A stretch of DNA of 64,000 nt from Lacrimispora sinapis (GTDB lineage: Bacteria; Bacillota; Clostridia; Lachnospirales; Lachnospiraceae), in assembly GCF_043633585.1 (NCBI RefSeq), contig NZ_CP141832.1, positions 496,001-560,000 of the forward strand, given 5' to 3'. Each line of letters starts with the position of its first letter. Position 1 is the stretch's first letter. The position numbers were made by a program, and so were the translations under genes. The notes under the pieces were generated by a model. It was not told the origin of the DNA. It saw only the letters and a program-made list of their open reading frames with translations, and ran no database searches. Of the stretch, positions 45,398 to 54,640 are shown one piece after another.

Positions 45398-48300
45398 ATG
45401 CCTGAGAATAATGAAACTTACCACCCAATGACATTTGATGCCATCAAGATCGGTCTGGCATCTCCGGAAAAGATTCTGGAATGGTCCCATGGGGAAGTGA
45501 AAAAGCCTGAGACGATCAACTACAGAACTTTAAAGCCGGAAAAAGACGGTCTGTTCTGCGAACGTATTTTTGGACCGAGCAAGGACTGGGAATGTCATTG
45601 TGGAAAATATAAAAAGATCCGTTATAAAGGCGTTATCTGTGACCGCTGCGGCGTTGAAGTAACAAAAGCCAGTGTCCGCAGAGAACGTATGGGTCATATC
45701 CAGCTTGCTGCTCCTGTATCCCATATCTGGTATTTTAAGGGTATTCCAAGCCGTATGGGTCTGATTCTCGACATTTCTCCCAGAACCTTAGAGAAGGTGC
45801 TGTATTTTGCTTCTTATGTTGTACTGGATGCCGGAAATACCGGACTCCAGTATAAGCAGGTTTTATCAGAGAAAGAATTTCGGGAAGAAACAGAAAAATA
45901 CGGCCACGGCGCGTTCCGTGTAGGGATGGGTGCAGAAGCTGTTCTGGAACTTTTGCGGTCCATTGACCTTGAAAAGGACTCTGAGGAGTTGAAGAAAGGG
46001 TTAAAGGAGGCCACCGGACAGAAGCGTGCAAGAATTATCAAAAGACTGGAAGTGGTAGAAGCCTTCCGCAATTCCGGTAACCTGCCGGAGTGGATGATCA
46101 TGACCGTTGTTCCGGTTATTCCTCCGGATATCCGTCCGATGGTACAGTTGGATGGCGGCCGCTTCGCTACTTCTGACTTAAATGATTTATATAGAAGAAT
46201 CATCAACCGTAACAACCGTCTTGCCCGTCTGTTAGAGCTTGGAGCTCCGGACATTATCGTGCGCAACGAGAAGCGTATGCTTCAGGAAGCAGTCGATGCT
46301 CTGATTGACAACGGAAGACGTGGAAGACCGGTAACCGGACCAGGAAACCGTGCGTTGAAATCCCTTTCTGATATGTTAAAGGGAAAACAGGGCCGTTTCC
46401 GTCAGAACCTTTTAGGAAAGCGTGTAGACTATTCCGGACGTTCTGTTATCGTGGTTGGACCGGAACTTAAGATTTATCAGTGCGGTCTTCCCAAAGAGAT
46501 GGCCATTGAGTTATTCAAACCTTTCGTTATGAAGGAGCTGGTTTCTAACGGAACCGCTCATAATATAAAGAATGCCAAGAAGATGGTAGAGCGTCTTCAG
46601 ACGGAAGTCTGGGATGTACTGGAAGATGTGATCAAAGAGCATCCGGTTATGCTAAACCGTGCGCCTACCCTTCATAGACTGGGAATCCAGGCTTTTGAGC
46701 CCATTCTTGTAGAAGGTAAAGCGATTAAGCTTCATCCTCTGGTATGTACTGCGTTTAATGCCGACTTTGATGGAGACCAGATGGCGGTTCATCTGCCTCT
46801 TTCCGTAGAAGCACAGGCAGAATGCCGTTTCCTGCTGTTATCTCCCAACAACCTGCTGAAGCCTTCCGACGGTGGGCCTGTGGCTGTTCCTTCCCAGGAT
46901 ATGGTTCTTGGTATCTACTACCTGACCCAGGAGCGTCCTGGTGCAAAGGGAGAGGGAATGGTATTTAAGAGCGTAAACGAAGCCATTCTTGCTTACGAGA
47001 ACCAGGCAGTTACCCTTCATTCCAGAATTAAAGCCAGAGTCTCTAAAAAAATGGCGGACGGTACCGTAAAGAGCGGTGTTGTAGAATCTACGGTGGGACG
47101 TTTCATCTTCAATGAGATCGTTCCTCAGGATCTTGGTTTTGTAGACCGTTCCAAGGAAGGCAATGAGCTTTTACTGGAAGTGGATTTCCATGTAGGCAAA
47201 AAGCAGTTAAAGCAGATTCTTGAAAAAGTTATTAATGTTCATGGTGCAGTTCAGACAGCGGAGACTTTGGATGACATTAAAGCCATTGGTTATAAATATT
47301 CCACCAAAGCGGCTATGACCGTATCCATTTCCGATATGACCGTACCGGAGAGCAAACCGAAGCTGATTGCAGACGCACAGGCGACGGTTGACCAGATTGC
47401 AAAGAACTTCCGACGTGGTTTGATTACGGAGGAAGAGCGTTATAAAGAAGTTATTGACACATGGAAAGTAACGGATGACCAGCTGACCCATGACCTTTTG
47501 ACTGGACTGGATAAATACAACAACATCTATATGATGGCGGATTCCGGTGCCCGAGGTTCTGATAAGCAGATCAAACAGCTTGCAGGTATGCGTGGACTTA
47601 TGGCGGATACAACAGGTCACACCATTGAACTTCCTATTAAGTCTAACTTCCGTGAAGGTCTTGACGTATTGGAGTACTTTATCTCCGCCCACGGTGCCCG
47701 TAAAGGACTTTCCGATACTGCGCTCCGTACCGCCGATTCCGGATATCTGACCAGACGTCTGGTAGACGTTTCCCAGGATATGATCATTCGTGAGATCGAC
47801 TGCTGTGAAGGTAAGGATATTCCGTTTATGGAGATCAAGGCATTTACCGACGGCCAGGAGACCATTGAGGGTCTGGAGGAGCGTATCACAGGAAGATTTA
47901 TAGCAGAGACCATCACAGACCCGGATACCGGTGAAGTGATTGTGAAAGCAAACCACATGTGTACCCCCAAGCGTGCCGCTATGGTCATGAGAGTGCTTGA
48001 GAAGACCGGCCGTGATTCAATCAAGATCCGTAATGTATTGACCTGCAAATCCCATATGGGTGTTTGTGCAAAATGTTATGGTGCCAACATGGCGACCGGC
48101 CAGCCGGTGCAGGTAGGCGAAGCAGTTGGTATTATTGCTGCCCAGTCCATCGGTGAGCCTGGAACCCAGCTGACTATGCGTACCTTCCATACGGGCGGTG
48201 TTGCTGGCGGCGATATCACACAGGGTCTTCCCCGTGTCGAGGAGCTTTTTGAGGCACGTAAGCCAAAGGGTCTTGCCATCATCGCAGAGTTCGGCGGTGT

Positions 48301-49057
48301 GGTAACCATTAAAGATACAAAGAAAAAACGTGAAATCATTGTTACTGACAATGAAACCGGCAATTCCAAGACCTATCTGATCCCTTACGGGTCCAGAATC
48401 AAGGTTCAGGATGGCCAGGTGCTGGAAGCTGGTGATGAGCTGACAGAAGGTAGTGTAAATCCACACGATATCTTAAAGATCAAAGGCGTTCGTGCTGTTC
48501 AGGATTATATGATCCAGGAAGTACAGCGTGTTTACCGCTTACAGGGTGTAGAAATCAATGATAAGCACGTTGAGATGATTGTAAGACAGATGCTTAAGAA
48601 AATCAAAATCGAGGAAAGCGGAGACAGCGAAGTTCTTCCCGGAACCTCCATGGACGTACTTGATTACAATGATTTAAATGAGGCTCTTCTTGCAGAAGGC
48701 AAAGAACCGGCAGTAGGAAATCAGGTGATGCTTGGTATTACAAAGGCATCTCTGGCTACGGACTCCTTCTTGTCTGCAGCATCCTTCCAGGAGACCACAA
48801 AGGTACTGACCGAAGCCGCCATCAACGGTAAGGTGGATCACTTAATCGGCCTCAAGGAAAATGTTATCATCGGTAAGCCGATTCCGGCCGGTACTGGTAT
48901 GAAGCGCTATCGTACAATTAACTTAAGTACAGATGCTGCTTGTGAAGAAGATGATGAGATCCTGTTATCAGAAGATGATGAGATTTTATTATCCGAGGAC
49001 CAGTTTGAAGAGGCGGAAGAGATTTTATCCATTGATGAAGATATAATAGAAGAATAA
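45398..49057 (+). CDS. rpoC: DNA-directed RNA polymerase subunit beta'
   Basis: 1219 residues. The N-terminal zinc finger is CHCGKYK..CDRCGVEVT; the catalytic Asp triad is in FNADFDGDQMAVH; the second zinc site lies in CKSHMGVCAKCYG; AVGIIAAQSIGEPGTQLTMR is the trigger-loop region with TFHTGGVAGGDIT. The C-terminus carries an acidic tail in which the octapeptide DDEILLSE occurs twice in tandem (bases 48950-48973 and 48974-48997). The ribosome site is AGGGAG. A hairpin terminator follows, so rpsL is transcribed mainly from its own promoter. Confidence 0.97.
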   Translation: MPENNETYHPMTFDAIKIGLASPEKILEWSHGEVKKPETINYRTLKPEKDGLFCERIFGPSKDWECHCGKYKKIRYKGVICDRCGVEVTKASVRRERMGHIQLAAPVSHIWYFKGIPSRMGLILDISPRTLEKVLYFASYVVLDAGNTGLQYKQVLSEKEFREETEKYGHGAFRVGMGAEAVLELLRSIDLEKDSEELKKGLKEATGQKRARIIKRLEVVEAFRNSGNLPEWMIMTVVPVIPPDIRPMVQLDGGRFATSDLNDLYRRIINRNNRLARLLELGAPDIIVRNEKRMLQEAVDALIDNGRRGRPVTGPGNRALKSLSDMLKGKQGRFRQNLLGKRVDYSGRSVIVVGPELKIYQCGLPKEMAIELFKPFVMKELVSNGTAHNIKNAKKMVERLQTEVWDVLEDVIKEHPVMLNRAPTLHRLGIQAFEPILVEGKAIKLHPLVCTAFNADFDGDQMAVHLPLSVEAQAECRFLLLSPNNLLKPSDGGPVAVPSQDMVLGIYYLTQERPGAKGEGMVFKSVNEAILAYENQAVTLHSRIKARVSKKMADGTVKSGVVESTVGRFIFNEIVPQDLGFVDRSKEGNELLLEVDFHVGKKQLKQILEKVINVHGAVQTAETLDDIKAIGYKYSTKAAMTVSISDMTVPESKPKLIADAQATVDQIAKNFRRGLITEEERYKEVIDTWKVTDDQLTHDLLTGLDKYNNIYMMADSGARGSDKQIKQLAGMRGLMADTTGHTIELPIKSNFREGLDVLEYFISAHGARKGLSDTALRTADSGYLTRRLVDVSQDMIIREIDCCEGKDIPFMEIKAFTDGQETIEGLEERITGRFIAETITDPDTGEVIVKANHMCTPKRAAMVMRVLEKTGRDSIKIRNVLTCKSHMGVCAKCYGANMATGQPVQVGEAVGIIAAQSIGEPGTQLTMRTFHTGGVAGGDITQGLPRVEELFEARKPKGLAIIAEFGGVVTIKDTKKKREIIVTDNETGNSKTYLIPYGSRIKVQDGQVLEAGDELTEGSVNPHDILKIKGVRAVQDYMIQEVQRVYRLQGVEINDKHVEMIVRQMLKKIKIEESGDSEVLPGTSMDVLDYNDLNEALLAEGKEPAVGNQVMLGITKASLATDSFLSAASFQETTKVLTEAAINGKVDHLIGLKENVIIGKPIPAGTGMKRYRTINLSTDAACEEDDEILLSEDDEILLSEDQFEEAEEILSIDEDIIEE

Positions 49058-49067
49058 GAATAAAAAA

Positions 49068-49100
49068 GCTCTGACGGGCCTTCCCTGTCAGAGTTTTTTT
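49068..49100 (+). terminator. Intrinsic terminator of rpoBC
   Basis: CTCTGAC-GGG (49069-49078) pairs with CCC-GTCAGAG (49083-49093, one bulged T), followed by seven T. Confidence 0.85.
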
Positions 49101-49128
49101 AAAAGAGAACCGGCGAAAAAAGAAGTCC

Positions 49129-49157
49129 TTGACAAAAAAAAACAATATGTATATAAT
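49129..49157 (+). promoter_or_regulatory. Consensus promoter of the str operon
   Basis: TTGACA (49129-49134), 17-base spacer, TATAAT (49152-49157): a full consensus. The leader to rpsL is about 85 bases. Confidence 0.9.
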
Positions 49158-49248
49158 AATTAGGCGTGCATAAACGCGTCATGTTTTTGTGCGTAAATTA
49201 AGCTGAAGATGACAGCAACCACAGACAATATCACAGGAGGTGAATGGA

Positions 49249-49668
49249 ATGCCAACATTTAACCAGTTAGTAAGAAAGGGAAGACAGACAAGCGAAAAGA
49301 AATCTACAGCACCTGCTCTTCAGAAGGGGTATAACTCCTTACAGAAGAAGGCTACTGATATTTCCGCTCCACAGAAGAGAGGCGTTTGTACAGCAGTTAA
49401 GACTGCAACACCTAAGAAGCCTAACTCAGCTCTTAGAAAAATCGCCAGAGTACGTCTTTCTAACGGTATCGAAGTAACAAGCTATATTCCAGGTGAGGGT
49501 CATAACTTACAGGAGCATAGTGTCGTTTTGATTCGTGGCGGTAGAGTAAAAGACTTACCAGGTACCAGATACCATATCGTCAGAGGTACTTTGGATACTG
49601 CAGGTGTAGCTAACAGAAAACAGGCTCGTTCCAAGTACGGTGCTAAGAGACCAAAAGACAAAAAATAA
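49249..49668 (+). CDS. rpsL: 30S ribosomal protein S12
   Basis: 139 residues from ATG 49249, with AGGAGGTG 6 bases upstream; the GTG at 49240 is part of that site. S12 sits at the decoding centre. TPKKPNSALRK and GGRVKDLPGTRYH have the wild-type lysines at the streptomycin-resistance positions (K42/43 and K87/88 region). First gene of the str block rpsL-rpsG-fusA, which is followed by tuf. Confidence 0.97.
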   Translation: MPTFNQLVRKGRQTSEKKSTAPALQKGYNSLQKKATDISAPQKRGVCTAVKTATPKKPNSALRKIARVRLSNGIEVTSYIPGEGHNLQEHSVVLIRGGRVKDLPGTRYHIVRGTLDTAGVANRKQARSKYGAKRPKDKK

Positions 49669-49793
49669 TTAGAACCACACATTTGAATTTCAGTGCCGGA
49701 CTTTAGATATTGAACCTGTAGGTTGCAGGATTATATATAGAAACCGAGCGCGAACGCAAATGGAATGTTTGTGAGTACCTGGGATCTAATGAA

Positions 49794-49821
49794 TGGCTGG
49801 ACAATCCGTTCAGGAATGCCA
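49794..49821 (+). promoter_or_regulatory. Hairpin in the 176-base rpsL-rpsG gap
   Basis: TGG-CTGGAC (49794-49802) pairs with GTTCAG (49808-49813) and CCA (49819-49821), ending about 8 bases before the rpsG ribosome site. The gap is long for this operon and is where E. coli has the S7 autoregulatory site. Confidence 0.35.
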
Positions 49822-49844
49822 GCGATATTAAGGAGGGAAGTAAC

Positions 49845-50315
49845 GTGCCACGTAAAGGACATACTCAAAAAAGAGACGTATTAGCAGATCCGCTTTACAA
49901 CAATAAGGTTGTTACAAAATTAATTAACAACATTATGTATGATGGTAAAAAGGGTGTTGCTCAAAAAATCGTATACGGTGCATTTGGCCGTATTGAAGAA
50001 AAGACAGGAAAACCAGCTGTTGAAGTATTCGAGGAAGCAATGAATAACATCATGCCTGTACTTGAAGTAAAGGCAAAACGTATCGGTGGAGCTACCTATC
50101 AGGTGCCGATCGAGGTTAAACCAGAGAGAAGACAGGCATTAGCCCTGAGATGGATCACTCTGTACTCTCGTAAGAGAGGCGAGAAGACTCAGGAAGAGAG
50201 ACTTGCGAATGAGCTTTTAGATGCGGCTAATAACACTGGCGCAGCTGTTAAGAAGAAAGAAGATATGCACAAGATGGCTGACGCAAACAAGGCATTTGCT
50301 CATTACAGATTCTAA
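49845..50315 (+). CDS. rpsG: 30S ribosomal protein S7
   Basis: 156 residues, starting with GTG at 49845 behind AAGGAGGG. S7 nucleates assembly of the 30S head by binding 16S rRNA and is often an operon autoregulator. It begins PRKGHTQKRDVLADPLYNN; other conserved stretches are KRIGGATYQVPIEVKPERR and ANELLDAANNTGAAVKKKED. It ends HYRF, as in Gram-positive homologs. fusA follows after 15 bases. Confidence 0.97.
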   Translation: MPRKGHTQKRDVLADPLYNNKVVTKLINNIMYDGKKGVAQKIVYGAFGRIEEKTGKPAVEVFEEAMNNIMPVLEVKAKRIGGATYQVPIEVKPERRQALALRWITLYSRKRGEKTQEERLANELLDAANNTGAAVKKKEDMHKMADANKAFAHYRF

Positions 50316-50330
50316 TAGGAGGAAAAAGCT

Positions 50331-52451
50331 TTGGCTGGAAGAGAATATCCGTTGGAAACAACCAGAAATATTGGTATCATGGCCCACATCGATGCAGGTA
50401 AAACCACATTGACTGAGCGTATCCTCTATTACACTGGCGTAAATTACAAAATTGGTGACACTCATGAAGGTACTGCTACCATGGACTGGATGGAGCAGGA
50501 GCAGGAAAGAGGTATTACAATTACTTCTGCTGCAACTACCTGTCACTGGACATTGCATGAGAACAACAAAGTAAAGCCAGGCGCTCCTGAACATCGTATC
50601 AACATCATTGATACTCCAGGACACGTTGACTTTACAGTAGAAGTAGAACGTTCCTTACGTGTACTGGATGGCGCTGTTGGCGTATTCTGTGCAAAGGGCG
50701 GTGTAGAACCACAGTCCGAGAACGTATGGCGTCAGGCTGACACCTACAACGTACCTCGTATGGCATTCATCAACAAGATGGATATCATGGGTGCAAACTT
50801 CTACGGTGCAGTAGATCAGATCAAGAACCGTCTTGGTAAGAACACAATCTGCATCCAGCTTCCAATCGGCGCAGAAGATGAATTCAAAGGAATCATTGAT
50901 CTGTTCGAGATGAAAGCATATATCTACAACGATGACAAGGGTGATGACATCGCTATTGTTGATATCCCTGAGGATATGAAAGACGATGCGGAGCTTTACC
51001 GTGCAGAGTTAGTAGAAAAAATCTGTGAGTTAGATGATGACTTGATGATGGCATACCTGGAAGGGGAAGAGCCATCCACAGAAGAGTTAAAGAAAACATT
51101 GAGAAAAGCAACCTGTAATTGTCAGGCAATTCCTGTATGCTGCGGAAGTGCTTACAGAAACAAGGGCGTACAGAAGCTCCTTGATGCGATTCTTGAATAT
51201 ATGCCGGCTCCTACCGATATCCCATCAATTAAGGGTGTTGATTTAGACGGCAATGAAATCGAAAGACATTCTTCCGATGATGAACCATTTTCAGCTCTTG
51301 CATTTAAGATCATGACAGACCCGTTCGTAGGTAAGCTGGCATTCTTCCGTGTTTATTCCGGTATCATGAATTCCGGTTCTTACGTGCTGAATGCAACAAA
51401 AGGCAAAAAAGAGCGTGTAGGCCGTATCCTTCAGATGCATGCAAACAAGAGATCTGAGCTGGATAAGGTATATTCCGGTGATATCGCTGCTGCTGTTGGT
51501 TTTAAAGTAACTACAACAGGTGATACTATCTGTGATGAGCAGCATCCGGTAATTCTGGAATCCATGGAATTCCCAGAGCCTGTTATTGATATCGCAATTG
51601 AGCCAAAGACCAAAGCTGGTCAGAGCAAGATGGGCGAAGCGTTAGCAAAGCTTGCAGAAGAAGATCCTACATTCCGTGCAAAGACCAACCAGGAAACTGG
51701 ACAGGTTATTATTTCCGGTATGGGTGAGCTTCATCTGGAGATCATCGTAGACCGTCTGCTTCGTGAATTTAATGTAGAAGCAAACGTTGGTGCACCTCAG
51801 GTTGCTTACAAGGAAAGCTTTACAAAGACTGTAGAAGTTGACAGCAAGTATGCAAAACAGTCTGGTGGACGTGGACAGTACGGACACTGTAAGGTTCGCT
51901 TTGAGCCGATGGATGCCAATGGCGAAGAACTCTTTAAGTTTGAGTCTACCGTTGTCGGCGGTGCCATTCCGAAAGAATACATTCCTGCAGTTGGGGAAGG
52001 TATTGAGGAAGCAACAAAATCCGGTGTACTTGGCGGATTCCCGGTAGTTGGTGTTAAAGCTACTGTATACGATGGTTCTTACCATGAAGTCGATTCCAGT
52101 GAGATGGCATTCCACATTGCCGGTTCTATGGCATTTAAGGAAGCGATGACTAAGGGCGGTGCCATTCTTCTCGAACCGATCATGAAGGTAGAAGTGACGA
52201 TGCCGGAAGAATACATGGGTGATGTTATCGGTGATATCAATTCACGCCGTGGCCGTATCGAAGGTATGGAAGACATCGGAGGCGGTAAGATGGTAAAAGC
52301 TTATGTACCGCTTTCAGAGATGTTTGGTTACTCCACAGACTTACGTTCCAGAACTCAGGGACGTGGTAATTTCTCTATGTTCTTTGAGAAATACGAGCAG
52401 GTTCCGAAGAGCGTACAGGAAAAGGTTCTTGCTGAAAAAAAGGATAAGTAA
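50331..52451 (+). CDS. fusA: Elongation factor G
   Basis: 706 residues. The GTPase drives ribosomal translocation. GTP-binding motifs: AHIDAGKTTLTERI (P-loop), ERGITITSAATT (switch I), DTPGHVDFTVEVERSLR and NKMDIMG. Domain IV has RGQYGHCKVRFEP and the C-terminal MFGYSTDLRSRTQGRG. The start is TTG at 50331, directly behind AGGAGG; the next ATG is inside the P-loop, so the TTG is well supported. In this window it is the second gene besides the fec permease that uses TTG. Confidence 0.97.
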   Translation: MAGREYPLETTRNIGIMAHIDAGKTTLTERILYYTGVNYKIGDTHEGTATMDWMEQEQERGITITSAATTCHWTLHENNKVKPGAPEHRINIIDTPGHVDFTVEVERSLRVLDGAVGVFCAKGGVEPQSENVWRQADTYNVPRMAFINKMDIMGANFYGAVDQIKNRLGKNTICIQLPIGAEDEFKGIIDLFEMKAYIYNDDKGDDIAIVDIPEDMKDDAELYRAELVEKICELDDDLMMAYLEGEEPSTEELKKTLRKATCNCQAIPVCCGSAYRNKGVQKLLDAILEYMPAPTDIPSIKGVDLDGNEIERHSSDDEPFSALAFKIMTDPFVGKLAFFRVYSGIMNSGSYVLNATKGKKERVGRILQMHANKRSELDKVYSGDIAAAVGFKVTTTGDTICDEQHPVILESMEFPEPVIDIAIEPKTKAGQSKMGEALAKLAEEDPTFRAKTNQETGQVIISGMGELHLEIIVDRLLREFNVEANVGAPQVAYKESFTKTVEVDSKYAKQSGGRGQYGHCKVRFEPMDANGEELFKFESTVVGGAIPKEYIPAVGEGIEEATKSGVLGGFPVVGVKATVYDGSYHEVDSSEMAFHIAGSMAFKEAMTKGGAILLEPIMKVEVTMPEEYMGDVIGDINSRRGRIEGMEDIGGGKMVKAYVPLSEMFGYSTDLRSRTQGRGNFSMFFEKYEQVPKSVQEKVLAEKKDK

Positions 52452-52469
52452 TTCCTAACAGGTTCCACT

Positions 52470-52501
52470 GGATTTCAGGCAGCACAGCCTGCCTGAAATC
52501 C
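52470..52501. other. Perfect 13-bp hairpin between fusA and tuf, without U-tract
   Basis: GGATTTCAGGCAG (52470-52482) pairs perfectly with CTGCCTGAAATCC (52489-52501), loop CACAGC. GTCAAATAGG follows, so it is not a standard terminator; it may end fusA mRNA decay or be a processing site. The tuf promoter begins 12 bases later. Confidence 0.7.
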
Positions 52502-52512
52502 GTCAAATAGGC

Positions 52513-52541
52513 TTGAAAATAGTGCACAAATAGCATATAAT
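52513..52541 (+). promoter_or_regulatory. Promoter of tuf
   Basis: TTGAAA (52513-52518), 17-base spacer, TATAAT (52536-52541); 65 bases before the tuf start. Confidence 0.8.
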
Positions 52542-52606
52542 AAAAAACAGCCTAACATATAAAATGAAAGCTCAGGAAGAGCATAAATTAAGGAGGACGT
52601 TATAAA

Positions 52607-53800
52607 ATGGCTAAAGCTAAGTTTGAAAGAAACAAAACCCATTGTAACATCGGTACCATCGGACACGTTGACCATGGTAAAACTACTTTAACAGCTGCTA
52701 TCACAAAGACACTTCACGAAAGATTAGGTACAGGTCAGGAAGTAGCTTTCGAGAACATTGATAAAGCTCCAGAAGAGAGAGAGCGTGGTATCACAATTTC
52801 TACATCTCACGTTGAGTATGAGACAGAAAAAAGACACTATGCACACGTTGACTGCCCAGGACATGCTGACTACGTTAAGAACATGATCACTGGTGCTGCT
52901 CAGATGGACGGCGCTATCTTAGTTGTAGCTGCTACCGATGGTGTAATGGCTCAGACAAGAGAGCACATCCTTCTTTCCCGTCAGGTAGGCGTTCCTTACA
53001 TCGTTGTATTCATGAACAAATGTGATATGGTTGACGATGCTGAGTTACTTGAATTAGTAGATATGGAAATCCGCGAGCTCTTAAACGAGTATGAATTCCC
53101 AGGCGATGATACACCAATTATCCAGGGTTCTGCTTTAAAGGCTCTTGAAGATCCTTCCAGCTCTTGGGGCGATAAGATCCTTGAATTAATGAATGCAGTT
53201 GACGAGTGGGTTCCAGATCCAGTTCGTGAAACAGACAAACCATTCTTAATGCCAATCGAGGACGTTTTCTCTATCACAGGCCGTGGTACCGTTGCTACAG
53301 GTAGAGTAGAGCGTGGTACATTACACGTATCTGATGAAGTTGAGATCGTTGGTATCCATGAAGAGACACGTAAAGTTGTTGTAACTGGTATCGAGATGTT
53401 CCGTAAGTTACTTGACGAAGCACAGGCTGGTGATAACATCGGTGCATTACTTCGTGGTGTTCAGAGAAACGAAATCGAAAGAGGACAGTGTCTTGTTAAA
53501 CCAGGTTCTGTAACTTGCCATCGTAAGTTTACAGCTCAGGTTTACGTTTTAACAAAAGATGAAGGTGGACGTCATACTCCTTTCTTCAACAACTACAGAC
53601 CTCAGTTCTACTTCAGAACAACTGACGTTACTGGTGTTTGCGAATTACCAGCTGGCACAGAGATGTGTATGCCTGGCGATAACGTAGAGATGACTGTTGA
53701 ACTGATTCACCCAGTAGCTATGGAGCAGGGTCTCCGTTTCGCTATCCGTGAAGGTGGACGTACCGTAGGTTCAGGAAGAGTTGCTACAATCGTTCAGTAA
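52607..53800 (+). CDS. tuf: Elongation factor Tu
   Basis: 397 residues. It delivers aminoacyl-tRNA to the ribosome. Motifs: GHVDHGKTTLTAAITK (P-loop), EERERGITISTSHVEYE (switch I), DCPGHADYVKNMITGAAQMD (switch II) and NKCDMVDD. Domains II and III follow, with GRGTVATGRVERG and the C-terminal GGRTVGSGRV. The ribosome site is AAGGAGG, and codon use is strongly biased as expected for a very highly expressed gene. Own promoter and terminator. Confidence 0.97.
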   Translation: MAKAKFERNKTHCNIGTIGHVDHGKTTLTAAITKTLHERLGTGQEVAFENIDKAPEERERGITISTSHVEYETEKRHYAHVDCPGHADYVKNMITGAAQMDGAILVVAATDGVMAQTREHILLSRQVGVPYIVVFMNKCDMVDDAELLELVDMEIRELLNEYEFPGDDTPIIQGSALKALEDPSSSWGDKILELMNAVDEWVPDPVRETDKPFLMPIEDVFSITGRGTVATGRVERGTLHVSDEVEIVGIHEETRKVVVTGIEMFRKLLDEAQAGDNIGALLRGVQRNEIERGQCLVKPGSVTCHRKFTAQVYVLTKDEGGRHTPFFNNYRPQFYFRTTDVTGVCELPAGTEMCMPGDNVEMTVELIHPVAMEQGLRFAIREGGRTVGSGRVATIVQ

Positions 53801-53811
53801 TTAATTAAAAT

Positions 53812-53852
53812 AAAAGCCGAGCCCTTAGTTTTTAAGGGTTTCGGCTTTTTTT
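53812..53852. terminator. Bidirectional terminator after tuf
   Basis: AAAAGCCGA (53812-53820) pairs with TCGGCTTTT (53841-53849), with CCCTTA/TAAGGG inside and a T-run after. It also closes the convergent esterase gene. Confidence 0.85.
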
Positions 53853-53863
53853 GTCCTGTGGTA

Positions 53864-54640
53864 CTATGGTTGGTTTGAAATATCTGCTCCAATTTCTTCA
53901 TTGAGCCATAAAAGTCCATTTCTGTACCGCTGATCTGCATAAGAATGGTGGCCCCCCTGATCCGTGGTGATCGTAACTTTTCCGGAAAATTTTTCTATCA
54001 GCAGCTGGCCGGTTTTTGCTGCGTGTTCTGCAGCCTTTTCCATAGGGCCGGTCTTGCCTTTTCCTTCCTCTGTGCCATAGTGCAGATAAATCGAACGCGT
54101 CTCTTCGCTGATGGAGTTACGTTCCAAATAGCTGATCCAGTCGTGATACCAAAAGGAACTGCAGATTCCCGCTACATGGCGCCAGCAGTTTTGGATAGTC
54201 AAAGCATAGACTCCAATTAGACCGCCCAGGGAGTAGCCGAGCATAGAAACGTTTCTTATATCAGTTTGATAGGTCTTACAAAGCCAGGGAAGAAGGCTTG
54301 TTTTAAGGGATTCAAGATACTGGTTACCGTTTCCTTTAAAATCAGGAAAACGGGGGGACATAGCCGGACCAGGCCATGGAGTATACTCAGAAAGCCGGTC
54401 CACAGGACATATCATGACCAATATAAATTCCCTTCCGGTTCCTTTTGACCAAAGTGCTTCCAACTCCTTTTTCATAGGGGCCAGCGCTTTGCGTGCCTGG
54501 TCCCCATCCTGAACAAGGATGGTGGGGTATGTGCGTTTTTTGTCCTTTTCCCAGGAGGGAGGCAGGTATACATATAATTTATGATTGTCCCATTGTGTTT
54601 CTATGAAGGTCAATTCTTCTTCTTTTTTTTCTGCATTCAT
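53864..54640 (-). CDS. Alpha/beta-hydrolase esterase, probable siderophore esterase
   Basis: 258 residues of the putative esterase family (as Fes, IroE and esterase D). The nucleophile elbow is GYSLGGLIGVYAL (Ser near residue 137), and the catalytic His is in GGHHSYADQRYRNGL near residue 235. No signal peptide, so it acts in the cytoplasm, as expected for hydrolysis of imported ferric siderophore to free iron. Its ATG overlaps the AraC gene's stop (ATGA). Its place beside an AraC regulator and a FecCD-type transporter is the main support for the siderophore role; a general carboxylesterase is the alternative. Confidence 0.78.
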   Translation of the reverse strand: MNAEKKEEELTFIETQWDNHKLYVYLPPSWEKDKKRTYPTILVQDGDQARKALAPMKKELEALWSKGTGREFILVMICPVDRLSEYTPWPGPAMSPRFPDFKGNGNQYLESLKTSLLPWLCKTYQTDIRNVSMLGYSLGGLIGVYALTIQNCWRHVAGICSSFWYHDWISYLERNSISEETRSIYLHYGTEEGKGKTGPMEKAAEHAAKTGQLLIEKFSGKVTITTDQGGHHSYADQRYRNGLLWLNEEIGADISNQP

